This document shows positions 19,629 to 29,062 of a DNA stretch of 64,000 nt, piece by piece. Under the pieces are notes generated by a model that worked only from the letters and a program-made list of their open reading frames with translations, did no database searches and had not been told where the DNA came from. The stretch comes from Methanobrevibacter sp. Lineage in GTDB: Archaea > Methanobacteriota > Methanobacteria > Methanobacteriales > Methanobacteriaceae. The stretch is taken from the NCBI RefSeq assembly GCF_030539875.1, contig NZ_JAUNXI010000011.1, forward strand, positions 1 through 64,000, read 5' to 3'. Every line of letters begins with the position of its first letter. The stretch's first letter is position 1. The position numbers were made by a program, and so were the translations under genes.

Positions 19629-20198
19629 TTATTCAACGGTTTCATAATATGATTCATCAGCACATGACTTGCAAATTGATTTTCCCGCTCTAAGCAGATG
19701 ATAATTATCAGTTATTTTTTCACAACACTCACTGCACCATGAAGTAGTATGGTCTCCTCCAGGTTGTTGAGCTTCATTAAAAGGCTTTACTTTAACTTTT
19801 TCAACATTGAATAATTCTTCAGGAGGAGTTATTCTAAATCTCTCAACCATTTCTTCCCTGGTTTCTTTTGTTTTATTTTTTTTATTGGCATCTGCATCAG
19901 AAACCCTGTATGCTTCACCAGTATCCATATTATAAAAAGTGGCTGCAAATCTTCCGTAATATACCAGTTTTAAAGATCTCTTACCAATTGTGCATTTAGT
20001 TACAGACTGAATCCCGTCAGCTGTGCATCTCTCATTTTCCAAAATTACAATTAAATTCTTATGTCTTTTATTTAGCTCCATTCCCAACAATTCAAGACCG
20101 TACATACCTAACTTGGTTCCAATAGCAATGCCTCCACAAAGTTCACCATGAAACTCAACTGCTTTTTTCAACTGTTCGTCATAATCTTCAATATTCAT
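19629..20198 (-). CDS. fmdE: FmdE-family protein with zinc ribbon
   Basis: The N-terminal domain matches FmdE (formylmethanofuran dehydrogenase subunit E family): FHGELCGGIAIG, the ENERCTADGIQSVTKCTIG core with its conserved Cys, and LVYYGRFAATFY. The C-terminus is a zinc ribbon (CSECC ... CKSCADE). Family members are found with molybdenum formylmethanofuran dehydrogenases, but the biochemical role is not settled. It is not in the fwd operon. It stands alone beside fdhC and divergent from fdhD, which suggests a link to molybdenum/tungsten enzyme maturation. GGAGGT precedes the start. Confidence 0.9.
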   Translation of the reverse strand: MNIEDYDEQLKKAVEFHGELCGGIAIGTKLGMYGLELLGMELNKRHKNLIVILENERCTADGIQSVTKCTIGKRSLKLVYYGRFAATFYNMDTGEAYRVSDADANKKNKTKETREEMVERFRITPPEELFNVEKVKVKPFNEAQQPGGDHTTSWCSECCEKITDNYHLLRAGKSICKSCADESYYETVE

Positions 20199-20284
20199 AA
20201 CATGACCTCCTTTAAATTAATATAGATATCAGACATTATATAATATTATTATATGATTCGAAAATATCAGTTGAGGATGAAAGT

Positions 20285-21034
20285 ATGAAAATTGAAGAAA
20301 TCGATGCAATTCAATATAAAAATAATCAACATCATGAAGTTAAAGAAAAAGTTGTAAAAGATGAAACTATTACTTTAACCATTAATAAAAGCATTTCACG
20401 CAGTCTTTCAGCAATTGAAGAATCCCTTAAAGAATTTGCAGCCGGATATTTAATTAATGAAAATATGATTAAATCAATGGACGATATTAAAAACCTGGAA
20501 ATTGACGGCCCCCAAATTAATGTGGAAATTGATGACAGGCTGCTTAAAACAAACGAAACAGTCCTGTGTTCGGATTCTGCAGGAGGATGGAGAAGTAAAA
20601 TTAAAGAAGTAATTCCTGTTGAATCAGATTTTAAAGTCAGCGTTAATGAACTGATTGAGAGAATTAACGAATTAAAAGAAAATGCTGAAATCTGGCAGGC
20701 AACAGGAGGAACACATGTGGCAGGGATTGTGCATAACGGCAAATTTGTTGTAAAAGAAGATGTGAGCCGCCATGTAGCAGTTGACAAGGTAATTGGGTAC
20801 GGAATACTAAACGGTTTTGATTTAAAAAATTCCTATGTGATTTACAGTGGAAGAATGCCTGCAGACATGGTAATAAAAATGACCCGAGCAGGAGTTCCTG
20901 TTTTAGCATCAAACGCAGCTCCCGCTAATTCGGGATATAACATTGCAAAAAAAGGAAATATTACATTAGTCGGATTTTTAAGAGGGCAGCGCTGTAATAT
21001 ATATAATAATCAGAATAGAGTAATTTTTGACTGA
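20285..21034 (+). CDS. fdhD: FdhD-family sulfurtransferase for formate dehydrogenase
   Basis: FdhD moves sulfur to the pterin metal site of formate dehydrogenase. The active-site loop reads LCSDSAGGW, with a single Cys in place of the CxxC pair of E. coli FdhD. Further family landmarks are WQATGGTHVAG, DVSRHVAVDKVIGYG, YSGRMPADMV and PVLASNAAPAN. The length of 249 residues is typical. GAGGAT lies ahead of ATG 20285. It is divergent from fmdE and close to the fdh genes, supporting a role in their maturation. Confidence 0.93.
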   Translation: MKIEEIDAIQYKNNQHHEVKEKVVKDETITLTINKSISRSLSAIEESLKEFAAGYLINENMIKSMDDIKNLEIDGPQINVEIDDRLLKTNETVLCSDSAGGWRSKIKEVIPVESDFKVSVNELIERINELKENAEIWQATGGTHVAGIVHNGKFVVKEDVSRHVAVDKVIGYGILNGFDLKNSYVIYSGRMPADMVIKMTRAGVPVLASNAAPANSGYNIAKKGNITLVGFLRGQRCNIYNNQNRVIFD

Positions 21035-21042
21035 ATTACTCT
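21017..21042. terminator. Shared hairpin between convergent fdhD and hxlB
   Basis: AGAGTAATT and AATTACTCT pair perfectly around an 8-base loop holding the fdhD TGA region. The hxlB stop lies in the other arm. There is no T-run, so it may act in both directions as a barrier. Confidence 0.5.
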
Positions 21043-21626
21043 AAAACAGTATGTCTTGCTTTTAAATCACTTTCTGTCTGGTGCATTTTTTCCATTAGTT
21101 CAGAAACAATTGCATCCAAGAACACCAAAGTTGTTAATTCAAATGCAGTACCTAAAGGAGTTAAAGAAGTGTAGTTTCCATGAATTTGACGTTTCATATA
21201 ATTTTCATCATCGACTTCTTTTTTAGTCCTTCCTTTAACAAGAATATAAGCATCAGCCAACTGCCCCAAAGTGGATTCGGGATAAGATGTTAAAGCTAAA
21301 ACTTTTGAACCTCTATTTTTAGCTATTTTTGCCGCTGATACAATAGTGTTTGTTTCACCGGAACCGGAAATCGCTATAATACAGTCATCTTCATAAATAG
21401 CCGGAGAAATGGTTTCCCCTACAACATATGCACTTAAACCTAAATGCATCAATCTCATTGCAAATGCTTTAGCCGCAAGCCCTGACCTTCCAGCACCTGT
21501 AACAAAGATATTTTTAGATTCAATAATAATATTTTCAAATTCATCAATCGCCTGTTCATCCAAAAGTTCTTCAGCCTTTTTAATGTTGTTCAATATTGTC
21601 TCAATAGAAGATTTCATTATGTCCAT
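21036..21626 (-). CDS. hxlB: 6-phospho-3-hexuloisomerase
   Basis: A SIS-domain isomerase: FVTGAGRSGLAAKAFAMRLMH, DCIIAISGSGETNTIVSAAK and ALTSYPESTLGQLAD are the sugar-phosphate-binding segments. PLGTAFELT near the C-terminus is typical of PHI. In methanogens the enzyme interconverts hexulose 6-phosphate and fructose 6-phosphate in the ribulose monophosphate route that supplies pentoses. The partner hexulose-phosphate synthase is not adjacent. No clear ribosome binding site precedes the ATG, and a second ATG lies 9 bases inside. Confidence 0.92.
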   Translation of the reverse strand: MDIMKSSIETILNNIKKAEELLDEQAIDEFENIIIESKNIFVTGAGRSGLAAKAFAMRLMHLGLSAYVVGETISPAIYEDDCIIAISGSGETNTIVSAAKIAKNRGSKVLALTSYPESTLGQLADAYILVKGRTKKEVDDENYMKRQIHGNYTSLTPLGTAFELTTLVFLDAIVSELMEKMHQTESDLKARHTVLE

Positions 21627-21684
21627 TTTTATCTATTCCAAAAATCGATATTATTAATTATGATTAAAATTTTATTTATAATTG

Positions 21685-22551
21685 ATGGAATTCAATAGTA
21701 AAGGATTGATAAGTTTAGAGATAAATGGCAATGTCTACGGATATAAATTATATGAAAGTTTAGAATCCCTATCCAAAACCAAATCCCAGAGAAGATCTGC
21801 AAAAGAGTTAAACATATCCCATACAGTATTTAATAGAAGGATGCTTAAAGCAGAAGAAAAATTAGGCTTTAAAATTACTCAAAAAATAGGAAACGGCACT
21901 GCACTTACTCCGGAAGGATTGGAATTATTGAATGAGTTTAGAAAATATGCACTTCAAATCGAAAAAACTTCTTTTATCAGCATAGTTGGAGGACATATAA
22001 GTGCGGGCCTTTTGGAAAGTATTGACCTGCCATTTAAAACAAGCATATACAGCAGCAATGATAAAGACGCTTTTGAGTTAGCTAAAAGAGGAGTTGTTGA
22101 CATATTGGCATTGGACGATCCGCTAATAGCTTTTGAAAAAGATTTGAATTTTTTCCCGATAGCTTACGATTATCTGGTTCTTATTTCAAGCCAGGGGACA
22201 GAAAAAATAGAAAGCATTTCCGATTTGGAGGGACTTGATTTTATAGAAGTGTCTGGGTCAGCTCAAAGGCTTGCCTGGAATAGTTTAAAACATTATGATA
22301 TAAAGTTCAACATTAAAGAAAAGGTAAACTCACAATTTGATGCTTATAAACGGGTCAGAAGCTCTAAAAATCTACATACATTTTTAAATGCCAGTTATTT
22401 TAAAGGAAATGAACTGCTGAAATTTGACACTCAGCATGTAATCAGTTTAGTTAAAGTTAACGAAGATAACTCCGAAATCGATGAACTTATAAGATATTTA
22501 ACAAAAGAGGGTCAGAAGGACATTGAAAAGCAGGGTTTTGCACCTATGTAA
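21685..22551 (+). CDS. ModE-like winged-helix regulator with substrate-binding domain
   Basis: The first 85 residues match the ModE/LysR type of helix-turn-helix, opening with LEINGNVYGYKLYESLESLSKTKSQRRSAKEL and ending in ALTPEGLELL. Residues 95-285 look like a periplasmic-binding-protein fold (ISIVGGHISAGLLE; KRGVVDILALDDPLIAF; VSGSAQRLAWNSL). No TOBE molybdate domain is visible, so the ligand is uncertain. Placement beside fdhD, fmdE and hxlB makes molybdate, tungstate or formate metabolism possible signals, but this is inference. The in-frame TTG one codon upstream is less likely than ATG 21685. Confidence 0.8.
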   Translation: MEFNSKGLISLEINGNVYGYKLYESLESLSKTKSQRRSAKELNISHTVFNRRMLKAEEKLGFKITQKIGNGTALTPEGLELLNEFRKYALQIEKTSFISIVGGHISAGLLESIDLPFKTSIYSSNDKDAFELAKRGVVDILALDDPLIAFEKDLNFFPIAYDYLVLISSQGTEKIESISDLEGLDFIEVSGSAQRLAWNSLKHYDIKFNIKEKVNSQFDAYKRVRSSKNLHTFLNASYFKGNELLKFDTQHVISLVKVNEDNSEIDELIRYLTKEGQKDIEKQGFAPM

Positions 22552-22717
22552 CATTACTTTTCAGATGCTCTTAGAAAAATAAAATTACTATTATATAATA
22601 TTATATAAGTAACAGGATACGACAAAATTTTTTCGTGATTTAACGTTTAGATGAATTTTCAAAACATTAAATAACGATAAAGAACAATATTTAAATGAAA
22701 AATTTAAAGGAGATACT

Positions 22718-23632
22718 ATGGCAAAAAACAGAGATTTACTAGCGATTGGCCACTCTGCTCATGATTACATTATTAGAGTGCCTGAATTTCCAAAGGCGAA
22801 CTTTTCAGCTCCAATTACAAATATGGAAACATTCAATGGAGGAGCAGCTGCAAATGTTGCCTGTGTTGGAGCTAAATTAGGATTAAGAACTTCACTGGTT
22901 TCAGCTGTTGGAGGAGATTTCAAAAAGACTGAATATTATGAACATATGCAGAATTTAGGTATTGACACAGATTCACTGATTATTGTTCCCGGCGAGGCAA
23001 CACCTACCGCATTTGTTTTAACCGATGATAATGAAGACCAGATCAGCTACTTCTATTGGGGAGCTGCCCGTGAATTTGCAGAAAGCAAAGTGCCTACATC
23101 TGCAATTAAAAACACAGAAGCAATACATTTAGCAACAGGAGACCCTAATTTCAATTGGAAATGCTCTGAAGAAGCAAAAAATGAAGATTTGCTTGTTTCA
23201 TTCGATCCTGGCCAAGACCTTGGCATGTACACCACCAAAAAACTAAAAGAAGTTATTGAAAATACAACAATTCTTTTTGGAAATCATCATGAAATCGAAA
23301 GGATTTTAGAATCATTGGAAGTGGATTTAAACGGACTGCTCGAAATAGGACCAAAAATAGTTGTTAAAACCTGCGGCGCTAACGGTAGTGAAATTTACTC
23401 AACTGAAGAAAAAATAAAAATTGACTCTGTTAAAAGGGAAGCTATTGACCCAACAGGTGCTGGAGATTCCTATAGAGCAGGATTTTTATCAAGATTCCTA
23501 AATGGCGAGTCATTAGAAGAATCTGCCAAATTTGCTTCATCAGTATCATCTTTTATTGTTGAGCATAAGGGTTGCCAAACCAATATGCCTACTTTTGATG
23601 AGGCATTTGAAAGAATGAATGGATTTTACTAA
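22718..23632 (+). CDS. PfkB-family kinase (probably nucleoside kinase)
   Basis: A ribokinase-family fold: the N-terminal GHSAHDYIIRVPEFPKA, the substrate motif ETFNGGAAANVA and the C-terminal signature DPTGAGDSYRAGF with its catalytic Asp. The overall pattern is closest to the archaeal nucleoside kinase described from Methanocaldococcus jannaschii, which phosphorylates inosine, guanosine and cytidine, among others. Other sugar substrates cannot be excluded. AAAGGAGA is a strong ribosome binding site ahead of the ATG. It is a single-gene unit. Confidence 0.85.
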   Translation: MAKNRDLLAIGHSAHDYIIRVPEFPKANFSAPITNMETFNGGAAANVACVGAKLGLRTSLVSAVGGDFKKTEYYEHMQNLGIDTDSLIIVPGEATPTAFVLTDDNEDQISYFYWGAAREFAESKVPTSAIKNTEAIHLATGDPNFNWKCSEEAKNEDLLVSFDPGQDLGMYTTKKLKEVIENTTILFGNHHEIERILESLEVDLNGLLEIGPKIVVKTCGANGSEIYSTEEKIKIDSVKREAIDPTGAGDSYRAGFLSRFLNGESLEESAKFASSVSSFIVEHKGCQTNMPTFDEAFERMNGFY

Positions 23633-23874
23633 ATCTATTCTTCGTTACTTTTTTTTAAACTACACTTTATTTTTATCAAAACAACTTTATTTTCCCAATA
23701 CAAATCTGAAAATACTATTTTTTCAAAAATAATTGAAATATATCAATATTATTTTAATTAGAAAATAACCAACTAATTTAAATACTAATAAGTAAATATA
23801 AAAAATTATCAAATTGATATGAGAAAAAATTAAACTTGATTGTTATAAATCTCATTTGAACATAAAGTGATAAC

Positions 23875-25173
23875 ATGACCCAAATTAGTGATGCAAAAAA
23901 AGGAATTTTGACAGAAGAAATGAAACATGTTGCAAAAATAGAAAATGTTTCAGAAGATTTTATTTTAAAATCAGTAGCCCAAGGGACTATAGTAATACCA
24001 AGCAATGTAAACAGAGACATTGAAGCTTCCGGTATCGGTGCAGGACTTAGAACAAAAGTAAACGCAACCGTCGGAACCTCAACAGATATTGTTGACTTTG
24101 ATGAAGAGGTATTGAAAGCTCAAATTGCAATTGACCATGGCGCAGACTGTTTAATGGAATTAAGTATTGGCGGAGATTTAGACGTAATTAGAAGAAGAGT
24201 TCTTGACATGTCTCCATTGCCTGTAGGTTCAGTACCGGTTTATCAGGCAGCTATCGAAAGAATTAGAAAAGACGGTTCTGTAATTTACATGGAAGAAGAA
24301 GATTTGTTTAAAACCATCGAAAAACAGGCAAAAGACGGTATTGACTTCATGGCAGTTCACAGCAGTATCAACATTGAAACTTTAACCAGACTCAAAAGGC
24401 AAGGCCGTGTAACCGGACTCGTATCCCGTGGAGGATCATTTATGTCCGGATGGATTGTTGAAAACGAAAAAGAAAATCCGTTATACTCAAACTTTGACTA
24501 TGTTTTAGAAATCGCTAAAGAACATGACGTTGTTCTTTCACTTGCAAACGGTATGAGAGCAGGATCAATTGCCGATTCAACTGACAGAGCCCAAATACAA
24601 GAATTGATCATTTTAGGAGAATTAATCGACAGGTCCCGTGAAGCAGGAGTGCAATGTATGATTGAAGGACCTGGACACATCCCAATTAACGAAATCCCAA
24701 CAAACGTCATGATTCAAAAGAAAATGTGTTCCAACGCTCCTTTCTATATGCTCGGACCTATTGTATGTGATGTGGCACCTGGTTATGACCACATCGTATC
24801 TGCAATCGGTGCGGCATCTTCTGCAAAAGCAGGAGCTGATTTCATATGTTATGTGACTCCTGCAGAACACCTTGCCCTTCCAAACCCTGACGATGTAAGG
24901 GAAGGAGTAATTGCAACAAAGATTGGAGCTTATGCAGGTGACCTTGCAACCGGTACAGTAGACGGATCACAAGATTTGGCTATGGCTGAAGCCCGTAAAA
25001 AACTTGATTGGGAAGCACAATACTCATGTGCAATGTTTCCTGAAGCTGCACGTGCAAAAAGAAACCAAAGACCTCCTGAAGAAGAAGACACATGTACAAT
25101 GTGCGGAAATTACTGTGCAGTGAAAATCGTAAACGAATGGTTGGACAAATCCGATTCCGACTTAATCAAATAG
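23875..25173 (+). CDS. thiC: Phosphomethylpyrimidine synthase
   Basis: ThiC is a radical SAM enzyme that turns aminoimidazole ribotide into the pyrimidine of thiamine. Recognisable segments are [44 protein letters not shown] and [13 protein letters not shown]. The C-terminal CTMCGNYC provides the cluster Cys in the unusual CxxCx4C-type spacing of this family. At 432 residues it is the shorter archaeal form. GTGAT precedes the ATG. I looked for a TPP riboswitch in the 242-base leader and saw none. Confidence 0.96.
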   Translation: MTQISDAKKGILTEEMKHVAKIENVSEDFILKSVAQGTIVIPSNVNRDIEASGIGAGLRTKVNATVGTSTDIVDFDEEVLKAQIAIDHGADCLMELSIGGDLDVIRRRVLDMSPLPVGSVPVYQAAIERIRKDGSVIYMEEEDLFKTIEKQAKDGIDFMAVHSSINIETLTRLKRQGRVTGLVSRGGSFMSGWIVENEKENPLYSNFDYVLEIAKEHDVVLSLANGMRAGSIADSTDRAQIQELIILGELIDRSREAGVQCMIEGPGHIPINEIPTNVMIQKKMCSNAPFYMLGPIVCDVAPGYDHIVSAIGAASSAKAGADFICYVTPAEHLALPNPDDVREGVIATKIGAYAGDLATGTVDGSQDLAMAEARKKLDWEAQYSCAMFPEAARAKRNQRPPEEEDTCTMCGNYCAVKIVNEWLDKSDSDLIK

Positions 25174-25205
25174 ATAGATTCCTATCTATTTTATTCTTTT
25201 TTTAA
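25169..25205 (+). terminator. Stop-codon-embedded terminator of thiC
   Basis: AATAGATAG-ATTC-CTATCTATT forms a 9-bp hairpin that includes the TAG stop and is followed by TTATTCTTTTTTT. Confidence 0.7.
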
Positions 25206-25509
25206 TTTTAATTTTACCATTACCGCAAAACTATTTTATATTTAATTAAATAACCGTAATTAAAAGGCATGACTATAAAAGCATCATCTCCGATAAAATC
25301 AGACAAAAGAATATCATGAGAAATAAATGAAAATGCTTAAACATAACTCGGATAATGATGCACCGTTTCTAAAAATCAGTGAATTTGAGTCATGCAAATA
25401 CAAACTTCACAACATGACATTTTACTTAATCTTTTTATATAAATAACAACAGATAGTATTATAATATAACTTATTTTATGATAATTTTTTTATTGAATGG
25501 TGAATTTAA
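25206..25509. other. Intergenic region between thiC and lysS, with a possible structured RNA
   Basis: A TATA-like stretch (TTTTATATTTAATT, about 25232-25245) is followed by a long-range inverted repeat at 25281-25361. The lysS promoter appears separate (TTTTTATATAAA, about 25433-25444). No open reading frame is convincing. Confidence 0.4.
25281..25361 (+). ncRNA. Candidate small structured RNA
   Basis: GCATCAT-CT-CCGA (25281-25293) can pair with TCGG-ATA-ATGATGC (25348-25361), giving a 7+4 bp interrupted stem closing a loop of about 54 bases. It lies downstream of its own TATA-like element and upstream of the lysS promoter. There is no terminator after it, and chance pairing remains possible. 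Confidence 0.2.
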
Positions 25510-27093
25510 ATGACACATTGGATTGAAAATGTAGCTAATGAACTAGCAAAAAGAGATGTAGAAGAACATGTTATTGCAAGTGGAACCTCTATTTCAGGTT
25601 CAATTCACATTGGAAACTCTTGCGACATATTTATCGCTAACGCAATTGGAAAAAAAATAAGAGAACTTGGAAAAGAAGCAAAAACAATATGGATTGCAGA
25701 TGACCACGACCCCTTAAGAAAAGTTCCGTTCCCTCTTCCTGAAGATTATGATAAATACTTAGGTATGCCGTACTCAATTATTCCATGTCCTGACGGCTGC
25801 TGTGCCAACTTTGTAGAACACTTTGAAAAGCCTTTACTTTCAGTGATGGACGATTATGGAATTGAAATGGAAACAAAATCCGGTTTTGAAATGTATAAAA
25901 ACGGAGATTATGATGAGTACATCAGAACTTCCCTTGAAAAAGTTGAAGAAATCAAAGAAATCTTCAATGAATACAGAAGAGAACCTTTAGCAGATGACTG
26001 GTTACCATACAATCCGATTTGTGACGAATGTGGACGTGTAAATACAACTTATGCTTATGACTACGACGGAGACATCATCAAATATAGATGTGAATGTGGA
26101 CATGAAGGTGAAATGGACATTAAAACTGGTAACGGTAAACTTACATGGAGAGTGGAATGGGCTGCAAGATGGAAAATCTTTGGAACCACATGCGAACCGT
26201 TCGGAAAAGACCATGCAGCCAGCGGAGGATCATATGATGTGAGCAGCATCATTTCAGAAAAAATATTTGATTATCCTGCACCTTTCCCAGTGCCATATGA
26301 ATGGATTACACTTGACGGCGAAGCAATGAGTAAATCTCACGGAGTATTCTTTGCTCCTGAAGAATGGTTAAAAATTGGACCTGCAGAAAGTCTCAACTAT
26401 TATTTATTTAGATCCAAACCAATGAAAGCAAAAGATTTCTCACCAAAAATGCCTTTCCTGGACTTTATTGACCAATTCGATACTGTTGAAAAAGTATTCT
26501 ACGGTGAAGAAGAAGCTCCATCTGAAAAAGAAGGTAAAAAATTCAAAGAAATCTATGAAATCAGTCAAATTAATGAAGGAAGCCCATTACCTTTCAGACC
26601 TCCATTTAGATTCTTAGTTAATGCTTATCAAATTGCAGGAGACGATTTGGAAAAAATCTTTGCAATTTTAAAAAGAAATTCCCAATTAACTAAAAGTTTT
26701 AAAGACAAGGAATTCGGCGACTTAACCGAAGCGGAATTAGCACAGTACCGCGAAAGGGTTGACAATGTAATTTACTGGTTAGACACTTACGCACCTAAAT
26801 TTGTGAAATTCCAAGTGCAGGAGAAAAATATTCCTAAATTGCCATTAACTGATGAACAAACTAAATTCTTAACAGATTTGGCCGATTTAATGGAAAATAA
26901 TGAATTCGGTGATGCAACTGAATTGCACGATGCAATGTATGAAATCTTAGAAGGTCAGGAACTGAAACCTCAAAAAGGATTCCAGGCTATTTATAAAATG
27001 ATTCTTGGTCAAAAACAAGGTCCTAGAGCTGCATCATTCCTGTTAAGCTTAGATAAAGATTTCGTGGTAAAAAGATTAAGACAAGAAGCTTAA
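25510..27093 (+). CDS. lysS: Lysyl-tRNA synthetase, class I
   Basis: Archaeal-type class I LysRS: the HIGH-equivalent SIHIGNSCD near residue 32, the KMSKS-equivalent GEAMSKSHG, and the zinc-binding segment CDECGRVN...CECGHEG. The length of 527 residues is as expected. This enzyme is unrelated to the class II LysRS of bacteria and eukaryotes. GGTGA precedes the ATG. It is a single gene with its own terminator. Confidence 0.97.
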   Translation: MTHWIENVANELAKRDVEEHVIASGTSISGSIHIGNSCDIFIANAIGKKIRELGKEAKTIWIADDHDPLRKVPFPLPEDYDKYLGMPYSIIPCPDGCCANFVEHFEKPLLSVMDDYGIEMETKSGFEMYKNGDYDEYIRTSLEKVEEIKEIFNEYRREPLADDWLPYNPICDECGRVNTTYAYDYDGDIIKYRCECGHEGEMDIKTGNGKLTWRVEWAARWKIFGTTCEPFGKDHAASGGSYDVSSIISEKIFDYPAPFPVPYEWITLDGEAMSKSHGVFFAPEEWLKIGPAESLNYYLFRSKPMKAKDFSPKMPFLDFIDQFDTVEKVFYGEEEAPSEKEGKKFKEIYEISQINEGSPLPFRPPFRFLVNAYQIAGDDLEKIFAILKRNSQLTKSFKDKEFGDLTEAELAQYRERVDNVIYWLDTYAPKFVKFQVQEKNIPKLPLTDEQTKFLTDLADLMENNEFGDATELHDAMYEILEGQELKPQKGFQAIYKMILGQKQGPRAASFLLSLDKDFVVKRLRQEA

Positions 27094-27115
27094 TCTTTTA
27101 ATTTTTCTTTTTATT
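27071..27115 (+). terminator. Stop-codon-embedded terminator of lysS
   Basis: AAAGATTAAG pairs with CTTAATCTTT across an 8-base loop. The TAA stop lies in the 3' arm, and TTTTTCTTTTTATTTT follows. Confidence 0.7.
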
Positions 27116-27123
27116 TTAAATAA

Positions 27124-27501
27124 TCACAATAAAGTCTTAAATTCTTTTTTCATCAAAGTGCCGTCAACAAATTTATAATCCAATTTTTCAAATATTTCAA
27201 CTAAAATATCTTCACGGCTATCAAAACTGACAACAATGCTTTTGAATTCATAATCAATAGCTATTTTTTCAAGCTGCCTGATTAATTTATAGGCTATTTT
27301 TTCTCGGTTATCACGGGAATTTAAAAATAATGTGGTAATTTCAGCAGAGTCACAGCCATATACTTTAAAGCTAGTGCATCCCACAGTTTTTTTAGAATTC
27401 ATCAAAAGCAAGACTACCTGCGGTTCTTCCAAAATAGCTCCAAAAGATTTGCAAAAATCAATGAATCTTTCATCTCTCTCATCTGTTACAATAATCTCCA
27501 T
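27124..27501 (-). CDS. GNAT-like acetyltransferase
   Basis: A 125-residue protein with the strand/helix pattern of GNAT N-acetyltransferases: VVLLLMNSKKTVGCTSFKVY, then SAEITTLFLNSRDNREKIAYKLIRQLEK, which corresponds to the acetyl-CoA-binding strand and helix, and the late FEKLDYKFVDGTLMKKE motif. The usual RxxGxG/A pyrophosphate loop is replaced by RDNREKI, so binding may be altered. It follows the cytosine deaminase without a gap. GAGG precedes the ATG. The substrate is unknown. Confidence 0.65.
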   Translation of the reverse strand: MEIIVTDERDERFIDFCKSFGAILEEPQVVLLLMNSKKTVGCTSFKVYGCDSAEITTLFLNSRDNREKIAYKLIRQLEKIAIDYEFKSIVVSFDSREDILVEIFEKLDYKFVDGTLMKKEFKTLL

Positions 27502-27972
27502 TTATACTGCCTCAGTAGTAAATCCAACTTTTTTAAGTTCTTCTTCCCACATTTCAGGATTATCTGATATGAATTTTAAAAATAAGTCCCTGCACTTTAA
27601 ATTATTCAATACAACAACATCAACACCATTGCACTGAAGAAAATTTTCAGCACCAATAAGAGTAGTGTTCTCACCGATAACGACACGGGAGATATTATAC
27701 AGTATTACAGCTCCGGAACACATCGGGCAGGGAGATAATGTGGTATAAAGTGTGCATTTGGTATAATCCTCATAGTTTAGGCGACCTGCGTTTTCAAGCA
27801 CATCCATTTCTGCATGTAAAACTACAGAATTGTTTTGAATTAACCTGTTATGTCCTCTGGATATGATTTCATCATCTTTAACCAGAACTGCCCCAATAGG
27901 AAGCCCTCCTTCATCTAAAGATTTTTCAGCCTCCCTAATAGCTTCTTGCATAAAATAGTTGTCTTTTGTCAT
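27502..27972 (-). CDS. Cytosine deaminase of the yeast FCY1 type
   Basis: A zinc-dependent deaminase of 156 residues with the ligands HAEMDVLENAGRL and SPCPMCSGAVILY. The whole chain follows yeast cytosine deaminase closely: GGLPIGAVLV, RGHNRLIQ, YTKCTLYTTLSPC, RVVIGENTT, FLQCNGVDVVVL and a C-terminal WEEE near residue 148. The reaction is cytosine to uracil, feeding pyrimidine salvage. A hairpin terminator of the preceding gene ends 2 bases before its ATG, so its own promoter must lie within that gene or it relies on read-through. Confidence 0.85.
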   Translation of the reverse strand: MTKDNYFMQEAIREAEKSLDEGGLPIGAVLVKDDEIISRGHNRLIQNNSVVLHAEMDVLENAGRLNYEDYTKCTLYTTLSPCPMCSGAVILYNISRVVIGENTTLIGAENFLQCNGVDVVVLNNLKCRDLFLKFISDNPEMWEEELKKVGFTTEAV

Positions 27973-27973
27973 T

Positions 27974-28005
27974 TTAAAAAAAAGATTAGATGAAATTAAT
28001 CATCT
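27974..28005 (-). terminator. Terminator of the coiled-coil gene
   Basis: On the minus strand AGATGA-TTAATT-TCATCT forms a hairpin that includes part of the stop codon, followed by AATC and eight T. It directly abuts the cytosine deaminase start. Confidence 0.6.
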
Positions 28006-29062
28006 ATTTAAATCTTTTAAATAATCCCTTGTTGGATTCTTTTTCCAATGCGTCTTCAAGTTTTACAATCTGCTTTTTCAAATCAGAAATTGTTTTGGTG
28101 GAATCGTTGGATAATTTATTAAGGCTACTTTCTTTAAGCTTAAGCTGGGTGGTAAGTGATGAGATTTCTTTTTTAAGCCCATCAATTTCATTTTTGAATT
28201 TTTGGTCAACTTCATCCTTGTAGTTGCCGATTTCAATTATTTCCTCCCTTAGCTTGCCAAGTTCTTCAGAAAGGCTTTTATTTTCTTTTAAAACATTATC
28301 CAATTCTGATTTTGCATCAGCTAATTTGCTAGATAAATCATTATTTTCCTTTTTCAAATCGTCGATATTTACTGAATTGAGTTTTTCCCTATATTCATCA
28401 ATTTTAGCTTCCAACTCTTCTTTAATATTGTTTATTTCCGCTTCAAATTTATCTGCCCTTACTTTATTAACTGCACCTTCAGCACCAATTTTTCCAATTT
28501 GGCTGCTTAAATCTGCATTAATATCTAACTGATCAAAGTATTTCCTAGTGCTTTTTTCAAGCGCATCGGTTAATTCATCCTTAAGACCTTTTAATTTAGT
28601 GTTTTCTTTTTTAAGGTTAGGAATTACTTTGTTAGTCAAATAGTTGAGTTCACTAGATTGATTAGACAATTTCTTTTCTTTTTCACTTAATTTATTTTTC
28701 AAATTATCTAAAATAGTGGAATCGGTTTCTGATGTTTTATCTTCTGCAAGTTCTTCTTCGGAGCCATCAGCAGTTTCCTCTTCAGAACCTTCATCAACAA
28801 CCTCTTCTTCAGCCGGTTTCTCTTCAGAATCTTCAACAGTTTCCTCCTGAGAATCCTCATCAACTACTTCTTTAGAATGTTCTTCAACTGGTTCCTCAGG
28901 AGTTTCTTCAATTTTTTCAGCAACAGGTTCTTCAACTACCGGCTTTTCAACAACTTCCTGAGTCTGTTCTTCAGCGGCTTTTTTACTTTCACGTTTAATT
29001 TTGTCCAAGTCTAATTTCATTTTGCTACCGTACATAGCATTAAGTGGTTTTTTTTCTGACAT
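28004..29062 (-). CDS. Acidic N-terminal / coiled-coil protein
   Basis: No family is recognised. After a short basic start (about 30 residues), residues 30-110 are an acidic, low-complexity repeat of EEP/VEE/EEET units. Residues 115-340 are a long coiled coil rich in K, E, L and N, with clear heptads and a final FKRF tail. No signal peptide or membrane span is present, so it should be cytoplasmic. ATG 29062 is chosen since GGTGAT precedes it. It is divergent from polD2. A scaffold role is conceivable but unsupported. Confidence 0.8.
   Translation of the reverse strand: MSEKKPLNAMYGSKMKLDLDKIKRESKKAAEEQTQEVVEKPVVEEPVAEKIEETPEEPVEEHSKEVVDEDSQEETVEDSEEKPAEEEVVDEGSEEETADGSEEELAEDKTSETDSTILDNLKNKLSEKEKKLSNQSSELNYLTNKVIPNLKKENTKLKGLKDELTDALEKSTRKYFDQLDINADLSSQIGKIGAEGAVNKVRADKFEAEINNIKEELEAKIDEYREKLNSVNIDDLKKENNDLSSKLADAKSELDNVLKENKSLSEELGKLREEIIEIGNYKDEVDQKFKNEIDGLKKEISSLTTQLKLKESSLNKLSNDSTKTISDLKKQIVKLEDALEKESNKGLFKRFK

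Noticed and set aside
23633-23874. TPP riboswitch in the thiC leader
   Set aside because: The conserved CTGAGA and ACCTGA elements are absent from this AT-rich leader.
25348-25365. Box C of a C/D guide RNA (ATGATGC)
   Set aside because: The sequence lacks the final A of the RTGATGA consensus, and no D box (CTGA) stands at the right distance.
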